64,000 bases of DNA from Chaenocephalus aceratus (Eukaryota > Chordata > Actinopteri > Perciformes > Channichthyidae), in the NCBI GenBank assembly GCA_023974075.1, contig CM043793.1, positions 5,986,896 to 6,050,895 on the forward strand, in the 5' to 3' direction. Below the pieces are notes generated by a model that saw only the letters and a program-made list of their open reading frames with translations, was not told where the DNA came from and ran no database searches. Below are positions 12,146-23,742 of this stretch, in pieces. Positions within the stretch are counted from its first letter, which is position 1, and every line of letters starts with the position of its first letter. The position numbers and the translations under genes were made by a program.

Positions 12146-12268
12146 CTGAATTGTGACTATGCGCGGCAAAGGTTGCCGTGTGTTGGCTCCTCCCTCTATA
12201 GCCATGCCAAGGGTGTTTGAATTCTTCACCACTCGTACCAAGGTAGCGTTCGGCACTGGTGAGCCACA
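12146..12268 (-). CDS. whrn: whrn exon: first part of PDZ3
   Basis: This 123-bp exon is phase 0 at both ends, with acceptor tgtcccagcag and donor gtgagaca. A CAG three bases upstream could add one Gln. It encodes CGSPVPNATLVRVVKNSNTL then GMAIEGGANTRQPLPRIVTI and a final Gln. This is the entry strand, the carboxylate-binding loop (here Thr-Leu-Gly-Met-Ala in place of canonical GLGF) and strand beta3 of the third PDZ domain, nearly identical to mammalian whirlin in EGGANTRQPLPRIVTIQ. PDZ3 binds myosin XVa's tail (family knowledge). The remaining 55 or so residues are not found in the 12 kb to the left. Confidence 0.95.
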
Positions 12269-12701
12269 CTGCTGGGACACATAGGGAACACAGGTCACAA
12301 GCGACAGCAATTAAGAGCAGGGTCCAACTTCATTTGTCAAATGTGTAAAACCCTTCACCTTTATGCAACATTCAAAAGTTTGTATTATGGATGTGCTTTT
12401 TTTTTTGTACCTTTCAGGAACCAATATTTTTGAAATGCACCACCCAGCTAACTGATGGATGAGATGTTAAAGTGTTTGGACGTCATCCAATCATTCAAAA
12501 TTACCTTCTCTACCTTTTATTTGTGCAACTGAGTGCTGCAGTGTAAATTGATTTTATCTCAAAATGTGTGCCATTATCCCTATTTGTACCATTTATGCAC
12601 CTCACCCCTCATAGCCGTTTTTTTTTCGGGTTTGATGCCTTTCATACCTGGCTAAAAAAAACGAATTTGCACCTACCCTGAACTTAAATTACCCACTAAA
12701 C

Positions 12702-13927
12702 CAGGGGTCGGCAACCCGCGGCCCACGGGCCGCATGCGGCCCTTTAAGCCCTCTGCTCTGGCTCCCCTGAGTTTAGACAAAAATAAGAAGGAAATAAAAT
12801 AAAAGTATTTGTAGGACTATTTATATGTTGTTGCATGGTTGAAAATGTTTCGTATCTTGTATTTTGAGGTGATACTGTGACACATAAATAAAAAACAAAA
12901 CGGTTTTAATTAGGTCAACTAAAATATGCGTCACATCCTGCTACGGTCCCGCGCGAGCGCCTTTTCTTGGAGGCGAATAACCTGACCCCCGGCTCGATGA
13001 GCGAACTATGGATACATCAAAGAAAAGTACCGGAGGAACACAGGATTTAATTCTGCGTGGGCAGAGTTATCTGCTTTCACAGCAAACGATGCTGGTTTAC
13101 CGGGATGTTTGATATGTAGAGAGAAGTTGTCAACGGTGGTGCAGCCTTTACGTATCGAGGAACAACAAGGGAGACGAAGCCAGCTGACGATCTTCAGTCA
13201 TAATTCAATGGGGTATGTAATTTATTTCAGAAAACACTTTCTGTTATATTCCATGGAATGCTCTTAACGTCCCGATAGCAATGCATATATTAAATGCTTT
13301 GACAATAAATACATACAAAAATTAATCTGTGGAAGCCGTAGCGCTGAAAAAAGCACGACCAATCATCCGGCCCGGCTAAAGCAACTGGATGGCCTACCTG
13401 CCTGTCAGCCTTCCATCTGTGCACAAACTTATCTCGTGCCCTCATTGGTCATGTGCGCGTTCGTGTGTGTTGGAGGAGGGACTCTGTAAGAAAGTCTGAA
13501 GGAAGGGGCAGATTTTTTCCGGTTGTGTATTTTCAAATTCTAGCGCACTCGATCTGGTTTCTCCATGCTTACCTACCCTACCTTTAACTCTTTTTAGGGT
13601 GCAGCTATATGTTTTATTTATTTCAAAGTGGGCCCATTTTAATAATATTTTTTTTCCCTTCAAATGTGCAGAGGACTCCCCAAGTGCTGTGTTTAATTTA
13701 TTTTAAAGTAGGCCTGTGTATTATTTTTAATTCTCCTTATAAGAGTTATTTGTTTCTTATTAGAGGTTAACAGTTTTATATCATGTAATAAATAGCATAA
13801 TAAATGCAAAAAAACTGTCTGATATAACAATAAAAAACTATGAAATATGTTTTGCGGCTCCAGACAAAAAATGTTTGGGAAAAAGGAGCAAAATGGCTCT
13901 TTTGGTCAAAAAGGTTGCAGACCCCTG
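12702..13927. mobile_element. hAT (Charlie-like) DNA transposon remnant
   Basis: The ends are inverted copies, CAGGGGTCGGCAACC and, on the right, ggttgcagacccctg. The flanks are an exact 8-bp duplication, CACTAAAC (12694-12701 and 13928-13935), diagnostic of hAT. A short plus-strand stretch near 13020-13140 encodes KEKYRRNTGFNSAWAELSAF and then a Cys-x-x-Cys, similar to the start of GTF2IRD2/Charlie-type transposases. The rest of the transposase is gone. It inserted in the whrn intron downstream of the Ser-rich exon. Confidence 0.92.
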
Positions 13928-14221
13928 CACTAAACTAATGTAAGCATTTTTTCCTTTGATGCTTTGACTTGAAATGATGCTGCTTAAAACCCCCACAATA
14001 TCAGTGTCTTATGAGGAAATAGGGAGCAGGTATACGTGTGTTGATGGTCAGGATGCTGAAGGCAGAAAAACTGTGAGGACATCTGGTGGGCAGGTGGGAT
14101 ATGACGGTCCATGGATATCTATCGAACAAGATACGCTAACTCTTCAGAAAAGCAGCATTGCACAACATTTGTGTCCTGGACTGGCACCTTGTCTGTCTGC
14201 ATAATGGATGCTATGGCTGGG

Positions 14222-14256
<35 letters not shown>
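14222..14256. repeat. (AAT)n microsatellite, LINE tail
   Basis: About 35 bp of pure taa/att at the 3' terminus of the minus-strand L2-like LINE that follows; it is probably that LINE's tail. Confidence 0.85.
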
Positions 14257-14258
<2 letters not shown>

Positions 14259-15553
14259 GTTTATTTATTATAGCACCTTTCACAGAAATAGATTTCAGAA
14301 AGTGCTTCAAGAAGTAAGAACAAAAGTAAAAATGAAGACCACAGAAACATAAATACAATAACCAAATGAGTCATAAAATGTAAGGTCAACATATAAACAA
14401 AACACAGAGCATGTGGAATCCTGAAAGGAACAAACATAATAAAAGAACACATCACACACATTTCAAATAGAAACAAAGTCAATCTAAAAAAATCTTTTTA
14501 AAAAGCTTCTACAGAGACTGCAGAGCAGATGACTATAGGGAGAGCGTTCCACAGTGTTGGAGCACGACCTGAAAGACATGGTCACCTTTAATTTTTAGAC
14601 AAGACCGTGGGACAGCCAGTAGGCCCTGGTCTGAAGACCTAAGTGACCTACTGGCGATGTAAGGATGGAGAAGGTCACTTATATATTCCGGTGCATTTCC
14701 ACACAGGGCTCTATATGTAATAACCAGAACCTTCAAATCAATTCTAAAACAAGTGGGGAGCCAATGTCAGGATTTTAAAATTGGTGTTATGTGTGTCATC
14801 CTGCTTGACCTGGTTAACAGTATGGTGGCAGCATTCTGGACCATTTGTAGGCGTTTGAGAGATGACTTGCTGAGACACGTGAAAATGGAGTTACAATAAT
14901 CCAGCCAGGATGATATAAAAGCATGAATGATCATTTCAAGCTGCGCTAATGACACAACAGACCTGAGCTTTGTAATATTTCTGAGATGGAAAGAGCATGT
15001 ACGGGTCAGTGATTTAACATGCTGATCCAAATGCATTGCCTGATCAAATGTCACACCAAGATTTCATAGATTGGACCAAACAGCTGGAGAAAGGGACCCA
15101 AGACTCTATGCAATTTTCGGAGCTATACTGTCTGACGCAATGATGAGAACCTCTATTTTGTCTGCATTACGCTGCAAGAAGTTGTTAGACATCCAGTCCT
15201 TATGGCATTTAGACAGTTGTGTAACACAGATAATCTATGAGGATGATCAGGTTAAAAAGAGACATAGAGTTGAATATCATCAGCGTAACAGTGGTAGGAA
15301 ATATTACTGAATTTGCTGATAACGTGACGCAAGGGAAGCATATAAGGAAAACAAAATAGGACCCAAAACGGAACCTTGAGGCACACCACAGGTAAGAGCA
15401 GCAGTATCAGCAGGACCTATAGACACAGAGAACCATTTCAAGGCACTCCCTGAGACACCACCTGCCTGAGCCTTTCCATCATTATTCTATGATCCAGTGT
15501 CAAAAGCTGCGCTAAGGTCCAGCAGCACTAAAACGGAGCATTCACCCCTATCC

Positions 15554-16655
15554 AAACTTATTTACTTCATTGCTGGATTATTGTAACTCTTTATTATCAG
15601 GGAGTACCAAGAAGTCAGTCAAGTCGCTTCAGCTGATTCAAAATGCTGCGGCTCGTGTACTAACCAGAGTTAGGAGAAGGGACCACATTACTCCTGTTCT
15701 GGCTGCCTTACACTGGCTCCCTATAGAACACAGGATAGAATTTAAAATTCTTCTTCTCGCCTACTAAGCCCTTAATGGGCAGGCGCCATCTTACCTTAAA
15801 GAACTCATTATACCCTACTGTCCTACTAGGGCATTGCGTTCCAAGAATGCAGGGTTGTTGGTTGTTCCTCGAGTCTCTAAAAGTACAATGGGAGCCAGAG
15901 CCTTTTCTTATCAAGCTCCACATTTGTGGAATCAGCTTCCAGTTTGTGTTCGGGCGGCAGACACCCTATCCGTTTTTAAGAGTGCGCTTAAGACCTTCCT
16001 TTTTGATAAAGCTTATAGTTAGGGCTGATTAGATTCAGCCCCTAGTTTTGCTGATATAGGCTTAGTTTGTCGGGGGACATCTTACTTCTTCCTTCTCTCT
16101 GTCTATACCCGTGTACACTCATGTTCCGATTAACCCAGCTTCCCCAAATGTCTTTCTTTTTGGTATCTATATACGCCGGGATCCGGAGTCATGGATGATC
16201 CTGCGGTCCTGTGTCCTGCATCGCGAGCCCTGGATCGCGAGTCGTGGCTGTGGTCCTGGATCATCGGTCCTGGATGGATATCCTCGTGGATTCATCTTCC
16301 TATTATACACACATGCATTTCCAAACATTTGGACTACCTATGTTGCAAATGCATTATCTTTTCAATTTACACACGGCATCTATTGCACGGCTGTCCGTCC
16401 TGGGAGAGGGATCCCTCCTCTGTTGCTCTCCCTGAGGTTTCTCCCATGTTCCCTTTAAACTGTGGGTTTTCTCTGGAAGTTTTTCCTTGTACGATGTGAG
16501 GGTCTAAGGACAGAGGGTCTAAGGACAGAGGGTCTAAGGACAGAGGGTGTCGTATTGTCATACTGATATTCTGTACACACTGTGAAGACCACTGAGACAA
16601 ATGTAACATTTGTGATTTTGGGCTATATAAATAAACATTGATTGATGATTGATCC
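15554..16655 (+). mobile_element. 5'-truncated LINE (L2/CR1-like) nested in an older LINE
   Basis: The plus strand encodes the C-terminal part of LINE ORF2: LDYCNSLLSGSTKKSVKSLQ, LIQNAAARVLTRVRRRDHIT, LHWLPIEHRIEFKILLLAY then, after one stop, RAFSYQAPHLWNQLPVCVR. The 3' UTR contains gccttagtttgtcggggga-like sequence and ends in a ttga-type tail at about 16640-16652. The host LINE resumes at ccgaagacatcattatg, leaving a short duplication (ATCC). The same tail is found inverted at 1590-2178. Confidence 0.87.
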
Positions 16656-17498
16656 GAAGACATCATTATGTCTTTGGAGACTCTAAGGAGAGCAGTTTGA
16701 GTGGAATGCTTCTGAGGAAAACCTGATTGGAATTTATCTAAAGTCTTGTGTGCAGTAAAGACAGCAGTAAGCTGTTTGGCAACAACTTTCTCTAACACTT
16801 TTGAAATAAAAGGCAGCTTGGATATCGGCCTGTGGTTGTTGTGAACGTTTGGGTCTAGGTTCGTTTTCTTTCAGCACAGGTTGAACTACTGCGTGTTTGT
16901 AGTGAGCTGGGACACAACCACATTTCAGGGAACTGTTTATAATGAAGACCAGGCATTGAGGCAAACGGTGAACTTCGAGCTTAGTGGATATCCACAGTCG
17001 CTCTGTCCTACGACATCTTCGCCGGAGACAGCGAATGGTGTCATCCAACCAGGGAGACGGATTTATGGAGAGGACAGATCGCAGTTTGCATGGAGCCACT
17101 TTATCCAAAATTGTGGAGCAATGAGTGTTAAATTATTCAACCAGACAATTAACGTCTGTTTGTGAACACAGTACTGTGCTTGGATCGAAAGCTGCACAAA
17201 ACCTTTCAGCTCACATATGATTTAAGATGCGGGAGTATTTCAAACTTTTACTGGGTAGATAATCTTAAGTTAAAGAACATGTTAAACAAAATACAACTAT
17301 GGAAGGTAACACCTCGGAATAGGCATCGTCAATGAATAAACCAAGTGTAAACACAAGGTCCAGATGATGCCCTCTAATGTGTGTGGGAGCAGACACGTGT
17401 TGAATAAAGTTAAAAGATTCCGTGACATTAAGAAAAGCAGCAGCAAAGCCACAAGAGGTATCATCCACATGAATATTAAAATCACCAACCATAATAAC

Positions 17499-17923
17499 TG
17501 TCACGATTCTCATGTTATGTCACGTTGGTAGTTTTGTCTGTGTTGGTGTTTTTCTTGTCTTTGGGTTTCCTGTTTTATTGTGTAAAGTGTTCACCCCCGT
17601 TTCCTGCCTGTCTGCTTTCTGTCTGTTTCCCTCCCTGATTACCCGATTGTGTTCACCTGTTGTCCTTGTGTTTCTCCTCCCCTGCCCAGCTGTGTCTTGT
17701 TCTGTGATTACCCTTCTGTGTATTTAGTCTAGTCTTCCCCTGTGTTCCATGTCGGTTCATTGTTTCCCCTCCATGTCATTCCACGGTCTGTGTTCCTTGT
17801 GCTGCTCGTTGGTGTTGGATATTTTGGATTCTGCCTTGTTTTGCCACAGCTTTAATTTATTTAATAAAGCTCGCTTTTCGTTATTCTGCATTTGAGTCCT
17901 ACCTGCTTCACCCATTCGTAACA
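17499..17923 (+). mobile_element. solo LTR (425 bp)
   Basis: It begins TGTCACGATTC and ends TTCGTAACA, so it has TG...CA ends, with 5-bp duplication ATAAC on both sides. A polyadenylation signal (aataaa near 17865) lies about 60 bp from the end, as expected of an LTR. There is no internal retrotransposon sequence. It interrupts the endonuclease coding region of the surrounding LINE. Similar LTRs are at 22978-23318 and 26488-26895. Confidence 0.75.
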
Positions 17924-18340
17924 ATAACCCTGTCCAACCTTCTGATGGAGGACACAAAATCGCTGCATTCAGATATAAAAGAGCTGTTGAAACCAGGTGG
18001 TCTGTACATTCAAATACTATAAAACGGGTTAGAATGACCAACTTTGGTTGACTTCAGTTCAAAAGAGGAGAAGACTGCAGTGGTCACCAGGCGACACTGA
18101 AAACAGTTCCTGAAAACCACAGCGAGACCCCCACCCCGGCCTGAGGATCTCGGGGTGCAGATTAAAGTGCAACCAGGGGGGCACAGTTCGATAAAAGGGG
18201 TGTAATCCATACATTTCTGCCACGTCTCGATCAGAAACAGAAAATCCAAGCCTTTAGAAGTGAAAAAATCATTCAATAAGAAGGATTTATTTAAAATGGA
18301 GCAAGCATTCAACAGCGCCATACTGAGGGGCACAGTCATT

Positions 18341-19504
18341 GTTTATGTCATATGATGCTCTGCTCCGCGTTGCATCAGTCTTTGCACACTAAGAAGATAG
18401 AGTTTCACTGATGTTCAGCAGAGAGAGGAAAAGAAGACAGTTGCTAAGCATGAAATACTTGATATACTCCAATTTGAAACTGTTGAATATTGTTTGCATA
18501 TGTTTTTTTCTCTTTCTTCACCTGCATCAGAATGTTTACTTTAAATCTTTGAATGATAACACTCTTCTCTAGGTTTTCCCCCTCCCATATGTCTTCAGGC
18601 CTGCTAGTTGAAATAGCACGTGTAAATAGTTCTTATGAGTTTCTTTAAACCTACTTAAAGACCCAAATGTAGTTTGAAAGTAATTTTCACAAATATTCTA
18701 CTGTTTTAGTCATTCAACTTCTCATGATACATAACATACTTCCAATCATCAGAAAAGCCTTGACATGCCTACAACCATTTTAAGATGAATGATAATGCAG
18801 CAGTTATAGAGTGCGAACAAAAAGTGCTGTGTTTTTCAGGACAAGGTCAACCCGACAGATCCCTGTGACGGAGAGAAAGGACTGCGCCGCCCAGAGACCG
18901 ACGCTGAGGCTTCTAATGAAGTCAGCTCCAAAATATTACTGTGCAATTGTTTGTGTTTGGAAAGTGGAGTTCAAACATGAGTACCAGACATCTCTTTTAT
19001 GATCTGCTTATTGTTTTTGATTTAGTATTTATTTTTTAATCTGTACTTGCATGCCCCAACTGGAATGAGATAAAACTGTATGATTTGTTCAGTTACATTT
19101 TTGTATACATTTAAATGAAAATGTTTCCACATGTCGCACTATAAATGTTATAACTCTTGCTTTGGTGGCCAACAAGACAATCTAAGTCTGTGAATAGTGG
19201 TCAGGACCTGCTTTTGAGAACTTCATATCTTGTTAAAATGTTACAATGACAAGAAAACAAATTTGAACAAACATTACACAAACAATACATTATTGAAAGC
19301 GTGTCTAACGCTGACATTAGTGATGTACCTCTCCTTGTATGCAGATGGCTTCAGATGTGCGTTTGTTTGAGTCGATTGAATCGAGGCAACAGGAGTAGTG
19401 TTGAACAGAGATGAAGTCACACATTCTTAACACATTGAGTTTAACAGGACAGTCTGGATAAGAACAAACTAAACATCCAGCAACTTCTTGAAGGGATTAT
19501 TTAC
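18341..19504. other. whrn intron, no recognised feature
   Basis: Unique-looking intron sequence between an old LINE and the Ser-rich exon; nothing else supported. Confidence 0.5.
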
Positions 19505-19677
19505 CTGTCTGGTTCCTGGAGGGGGGGCATGGGCCCCTGGCTTTTCCAGATGGCCCTGCGGGTTCTTGCTGGGCCGAGGGCTGCCGTCCTTACTGAGGCC
19601 CCCTGCCTCGGCTATATCCACCCCACTGTCCTCACTCAGAGTCTGGCCACTGTCTGACAGCTGGGAGAGAGTGGCCC
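19505..19677 (-). CDS. whrn: whrn exon: Ser-rich motif before PDZ3
   Basis: This 173-bp exon starts at acceptor ctcatccag with two bases that complete a Gly codon with the previous exon, and ends in phase 0 at gtaaataat. The junction reads TQQR-G-ATLSQLSDSGQTLSEDSG, matching the very conserved whirlin Thr-Leu-Ser-Gln-Leu-Ser-Asp-Ser-Gly block. The exon continues VDIAEAGGLSKDGSPRPSKN and ends APPPGTRQ. An upstream in-frame ATG at 19714-19712 would extend it, but that extension does not join the preceding exon in phase, so I place the acceptor at the Gly. Confidence 0.94.
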
Positions 19678-20034
19678 CTGGATGAGGCCCCACAGAGTTA
19701 GTCAGTCCACACATGCCGCGGTTCTGCTGTTACCTCAGAACCACACAGAACCATTATTCAACAAAGACATGCTATCTATCTCATATATAAATATTATATA
19801 TAAATATGTATTTCCAACATTTTAATATGATTTGATGACACTTGTATTAGTATAGTATAGTATAGTATTTTTTCCATAACGGATTGTATATACTGTATAG
19901 AAAATATTCTAAAATATATATACATAACAAAATCACAAAGGCAATGTTGTTTATAGGTATTTGTAACAAATAATAATTTCTCGCCCATGTAGAGAAGGTC
20001 TCTGCAAAGGGAAACCAAACACTCATACGTGTAC

Positions 20035-20734
20035 CTCTTTGCTGTGTCCGGCAGTCTGCAGACAGCCAGTTCATGTCGGTCAGGATGACTTTGTGGGTGA
20101 GGGCAGGGGAGCAGGGCCGGTCAGGACTACAGGTTGGGGCAGCAGGTGTGATGAGGGAGGGGCAGGGGGAGGGACATGGGGAGGGGCGAGGTGATAGATG
20201 AGGGGATTGCATGGGAGATGCAGCTTTTGAAGAATTAGCTGACTTTGCAAAGTAGGAGGACTTCTCATAGGAGCTAGATCTGCAAGCCATCCTGACAGAT
20301 GCCTCTGAGGGCTGCCGGGGGGGCAGGAGGCCGGGGCAGGTGTGGGGTCCTGAGCTGTGCCAGCTGCAGGCCCCATGCTGGTGGAAGGGATGAGCGAAGT
20401 TGGAGTGGTTGTATTGTTCAGGGTCAGATATTTGAAGGGAACTCTGGCATGTGTGATTAAGTGCATTGAGGGAAGCGTGGTGGCTGGCAGCAGCACAGGT
20501 GTGTTGGGCAGAGGGGGGCAAAGACTCCTGGGTGCTGGGGAGGGATTTGAGGGACTTGTGGAGGCAGTCCTGGAGCAGCCGTATTGGGCCAGTGAGAAGG
20601 GGGCTGGAGCTGAGCTGCCCCCGGCGGGCTGGAGGCTTCCTGCTGGGCTCCTTGTCCCTGGACAGCCTGCTGTGAGCCTGGGGGGAGGCATCTCTTGATA
20701 GTGTGGGAGATTCACCTGAAGCACGCATTTCAGC
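20035..20734 (-). CDS. whrn: whrn exon: Pro/Ser-rich region
   Basis: This 700-bp exon enters in phase 0 (acceptor ttttttcattgacag) and leaves in phase 1 (donor gtacac). It encodes about 233 residues of low-complexity sequence: Ser/Arg-rich at first (GESPTLSRDASPQ), His-rich in the middle, then Pro/Ser clusters such as HLSPRPSPCPSPCPS, ending CRTQQR. This is the disordered proline-rich region between HNL2 and PDZ3. It is poorly conserved in sequence but constant in position in whirlin. The frame stays open past the donor into the intron, and another long frame overlaps the exon; phase and the downstream junction choose this one. A Met is the third codon. Mammalian whirlin has a short C-terminal isoform beginning in this general area, so an internal start here is possible but untested. 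Confidence 0.88.
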
Positions 20735-22681
20735 CTGTCAATGAAAAAAGCTCCTCTATGAGTTTGAAAGCTAACAAAATGAACAAGGCTTATACAGATT
20801 ACTGGTTCATTTAGTGACAGCTGTGGTTGCAGACTTTTCCTCTCAAAATGAAATGAGAGGATTAAGACACTGGAAGCTAGGAAACCGCTGGCCTGGCTCT
20901 GTCCAAAGTTGAAAAACTCCAAATACTCACAGCTCTAAAGCATTCAAGAAGACACATTCTGCTGATGTTCAGGTTCATATCAGTATGTAGTGTCTCTGCT
21001 GGGACATGTCTCCATGCTTTAATGTTCAGAAAGCTCTTTATCTTTCTCCTACTGCCTTTGCTGCAGCACCTCTTTTCACCCTCCGTCTGAAACCAGAGCC
21101 CACTCAGCTCTGATTGGTTAGTGGACGGCTCTGTCGTGATACAATACATCCTTAATGGACCACCTCCTGGGCCTTCCTTAATCTTGTTGCATTGATCTAT
21201 CATGTCCTCTGAAAATATACTGTGGCGTGAGGCATTATATGTTGATTTGTAATCTTTGTCTTTTTTAGGATCCCCATTAGCACTAGCATGAGCATTGGCT
21301 ATTCTTCCTGGGGTCCTCACACACACAAAACATACATACACATACATACAACACATTTAAAACAAAACAGCTCATAATTTCATGCAATTTACAGTGAAAT
21401 GAAAACTAAAAATGTTGGTCATCCAATTTTCACCATCCTAAGGCCAAACAAAAAAATACAAATAAGTGTACATAATAATATAGAAACACCCGCAGGCACA
21501 GTTACATGTTACTTTCTAATACTGAGATAATTTGTTAGCAACCTTTTGAATTGTACTTGAGAATGTTCCTGAATGATGTGAACTGGTAAAGAGTTCCAGC
21601 TGATCACGGCTCTGGACTGTTTTCTGTCCCATAGATTTGAGTAATACAAACCTTCCTTCTATTGCATGTCGTGTTTGATAGTTATGTTGAGCATATTGCG
21701 CTATAAACCTTTGTGATAATCTGGTGGGCGAGTCACTGTAATACTTCTGACCAAATGTAACAAAATATAAACTGACCTCTGTCTGACAGTTAACCATTTC
21801 AGTTCTCCAGCATTCCAGTGACTCTGGTTCTGCAGGAGCTCTGCAGTGCACGTCGTGCTGCCTTATTTTGTGCTACTTTTAGTTTGTTTAAGTATTTTTC
21901 TGCAGCACTAGACCAAATAACCAAACAATAATCAAGCTGCGACAGAACCAAAGCATCCAGAACTTGTCTACTGACATCTATTGGCCAATATTTTACAATT
22001 ATTTTTACAAGTGACACACCCCTTCCCATTTTACAAACAACATTATCAATTTGTTTAGAGTTGACCGAGATCATTTATGATCCAGGGTTATACCTAGCAA
22101 TGTTGTCTCCTTGACCTGTTCAATTTCAATATGGTTTAAATGTAATTGCAATTTTGGTTCACCTTTTAGCTGATGATTTTATCCTATTAATAAAGATTTA
22201 GTTTTTCCAGCATTGAGTACTAACTTATTATTTATGACCCACTCTGATATCAATAGTAGATCTTTATTCATAACATTAGTCAACTGTCTTGTAGTTGATG
22301 CTGCATCATGTATGTCAGTCATCTGCATACATTACAATGTTGGCTTTTTCTAACACTAATGGTAGGTCATTTGTGAAAATAGAAAATAAAAGCGGTCCAA
22401 AACAAATACCGTGAGGTACTCCACAAGTGACTGTCTTAATCTTTGAAAGACTTCCATTAAGAAAAATGACTTTGATTTGTCAGGTAACTTTCTAACTACA
22501 TCAGTGTATCAAAATTAAAACCATATTGTTCCAGGGTGTAACAGCAAAGAATAGTCAACGACATCAAAAGCAGAACTAAAATCAAGTAGTATTGCACCCA
22601 CTAACTTCCTATTATCTAGTTCGCCCTTCCAGTCATCTGTCATTTGTCACAGCGGTGCATGTCGAATGGCCAAGGTTGCGG

Positions 22682-23573
22682 TCGAATAGTCCAAAAATCA
22701 GCTCCTAAGTTCTAACCCTATCGCCTATTCCTTGACCTCTGAGTGAAAGGTCACGGGGTTAAGGGATAGTGGATAGGAGAATTCAAAAGGACTTAGGAGA
22801 AGAGACTGCAGTACTTTAGAGAATCCGAATGCACTTTCACTATCCGACGTGTTTATGATGCGCCAGCGGACGTCATTGTGTGCGTCTGCTGCTGTGGGGA
22901 AACTATGGAAACCACAGTTTTCTATCCAGCGGACTACAACATGGATGTTCAATAAGAACGAGGGACTACTATGAACTTGTTAAGATCTCAGGCACTTAGG
23001 ATGTTGGACCCAATTGCAGACAGGGAGACAGAGGTAAAGTATTGTAAGATACTTTATTTTTCCATGACTGGCAAAAATGAACAAAAAAGGTAACCACCAA
23101 AACTCTAGTCGAGATGACAAAAAACAGAGAACAAAAAATGAATGTGCTCACGCAGTGAGGAATCAAAAACTTTGTGGCACACCAGGGAAACTAACGACAG
23201 ACATGAAAACACAGGGAAAAGAGACCAGACAATATACAGGGAGGAAAACATGACAAGGAGAATGGAAAAACACCCACACCTAGACATAGAAACGTGACAT
23301 GACATAATAATCCTGACAGAACTCATCTGGAGACTCTGCACCGTGCTCTGATGCTGCTGCTTTGCTTTATGAACGTGGACAACAGAGAAACATATTCTTC
23401 ATGACCAAAGTTGGAATTTAAATAAAAAAGGAAAGTGAAACTTATGCTCGTCACCCTCTCCCTCCGGTCCACATGAATACCAATGATCCCAATACGTATG
23501 ATTGTATGAACTATGAAAATATCTTAAAATCAATAAATGTATTTATTATAAACGTTAGTCCTTAACATCTATC
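22682..23573. mobile_element. TCGAATAGTCC inverted-repeat element, partial copy
   Basis: It starts TCGAATAGTCCAAAAATCAG and matches 27010-27553 closely (over 90 percent by eye). It is split by a solo LTR at 22978-23318 and cut off at 23573 by another LTR-like fragment, so the right terminus is missing. It sits inside the LINE at 21250-24945. Confidence 0.87.
22978..23318 (-). mobile_element. solo LTR (341 bp)
   Basis: It has TG...CA ends (TGTTAAGATC on the left, tcctgaca on the right) and an exact 5-bp duplication GAACT (22973-22977 and 23319-23323). The uninterrupted sequence is seen in the sister copy near 27300 (tgtaaactcatc). Orientation is inferred from similarity to the LTR at 17499-17923. 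No internal region remains. Confidence 0.78.
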
Positions 23574-23742
23574 ATGTCAGGACCTCGACACAAACTGATG
23601 AACCCAAATGCACGACTCAGAGACAAAGTCTTGAATATAAAAAAATGTATATTTATTTATACGGTTCAGGTAATCCCTCTTAACAGAGTAGGTGGTGGAA
23701 ATAACAAAAGGTGCTCACAAGGAGGAAAAAACTAGCGTAACA
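23574..23742 (-). mobile_element. LTR-like fragment
   Basis: It starts tgtcaggacctcgacacaaa and contains acccaaatgcacgactcaga, the same end design as the nearby solo LTRs (a terminal 'catttgggt'-like block). It ends without a clear terminus where LINE sequence resumes. Confidence 0.5.

Larger units (their letters stand above)
14257..18340 (-). mobile_element. L2-like LINE, nearly full length, decayed and interrupted
   Basis: Read on the minus strand from 18340, an endonuclease domain is recognisable: LNACSILNKSFLLNDFFTSK, LDFLFLIETW, SSGRGGGLAVVFR, then MVGDFNIHVDDTS after a solo LTR. The start of the reverse transcriptase follows (KFQSGFPQKHSTQTALLRVS near 16720). After a nested LINE come ISSWLDYCNSIFTCLSKSSL and RLQMVQNAATILLTRSSR, then a 3' UTR with ttatagcacctttcacag and an AAT tail. 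Many stops and shifts show it is dead. It lies in the same orientation as whrn. Insertions: 15554-16655 and 17499-17923. Confidence 0.88.

Noticed and set aside
19847..20034. Extension of the Pro/Ser-rich whrn frame past 20035
   Set aside because: It crosses a good donor (gtacac) and becomes unlike whirlin; the split-codon junction to 19677 fits the conserved motif.
20080..20922. Alternative 280-codon frame over the whrn Pro/Ser exon
   Set aside because: It is out of phase with the flanking exons, although open; high GC content explains the lack of stops.
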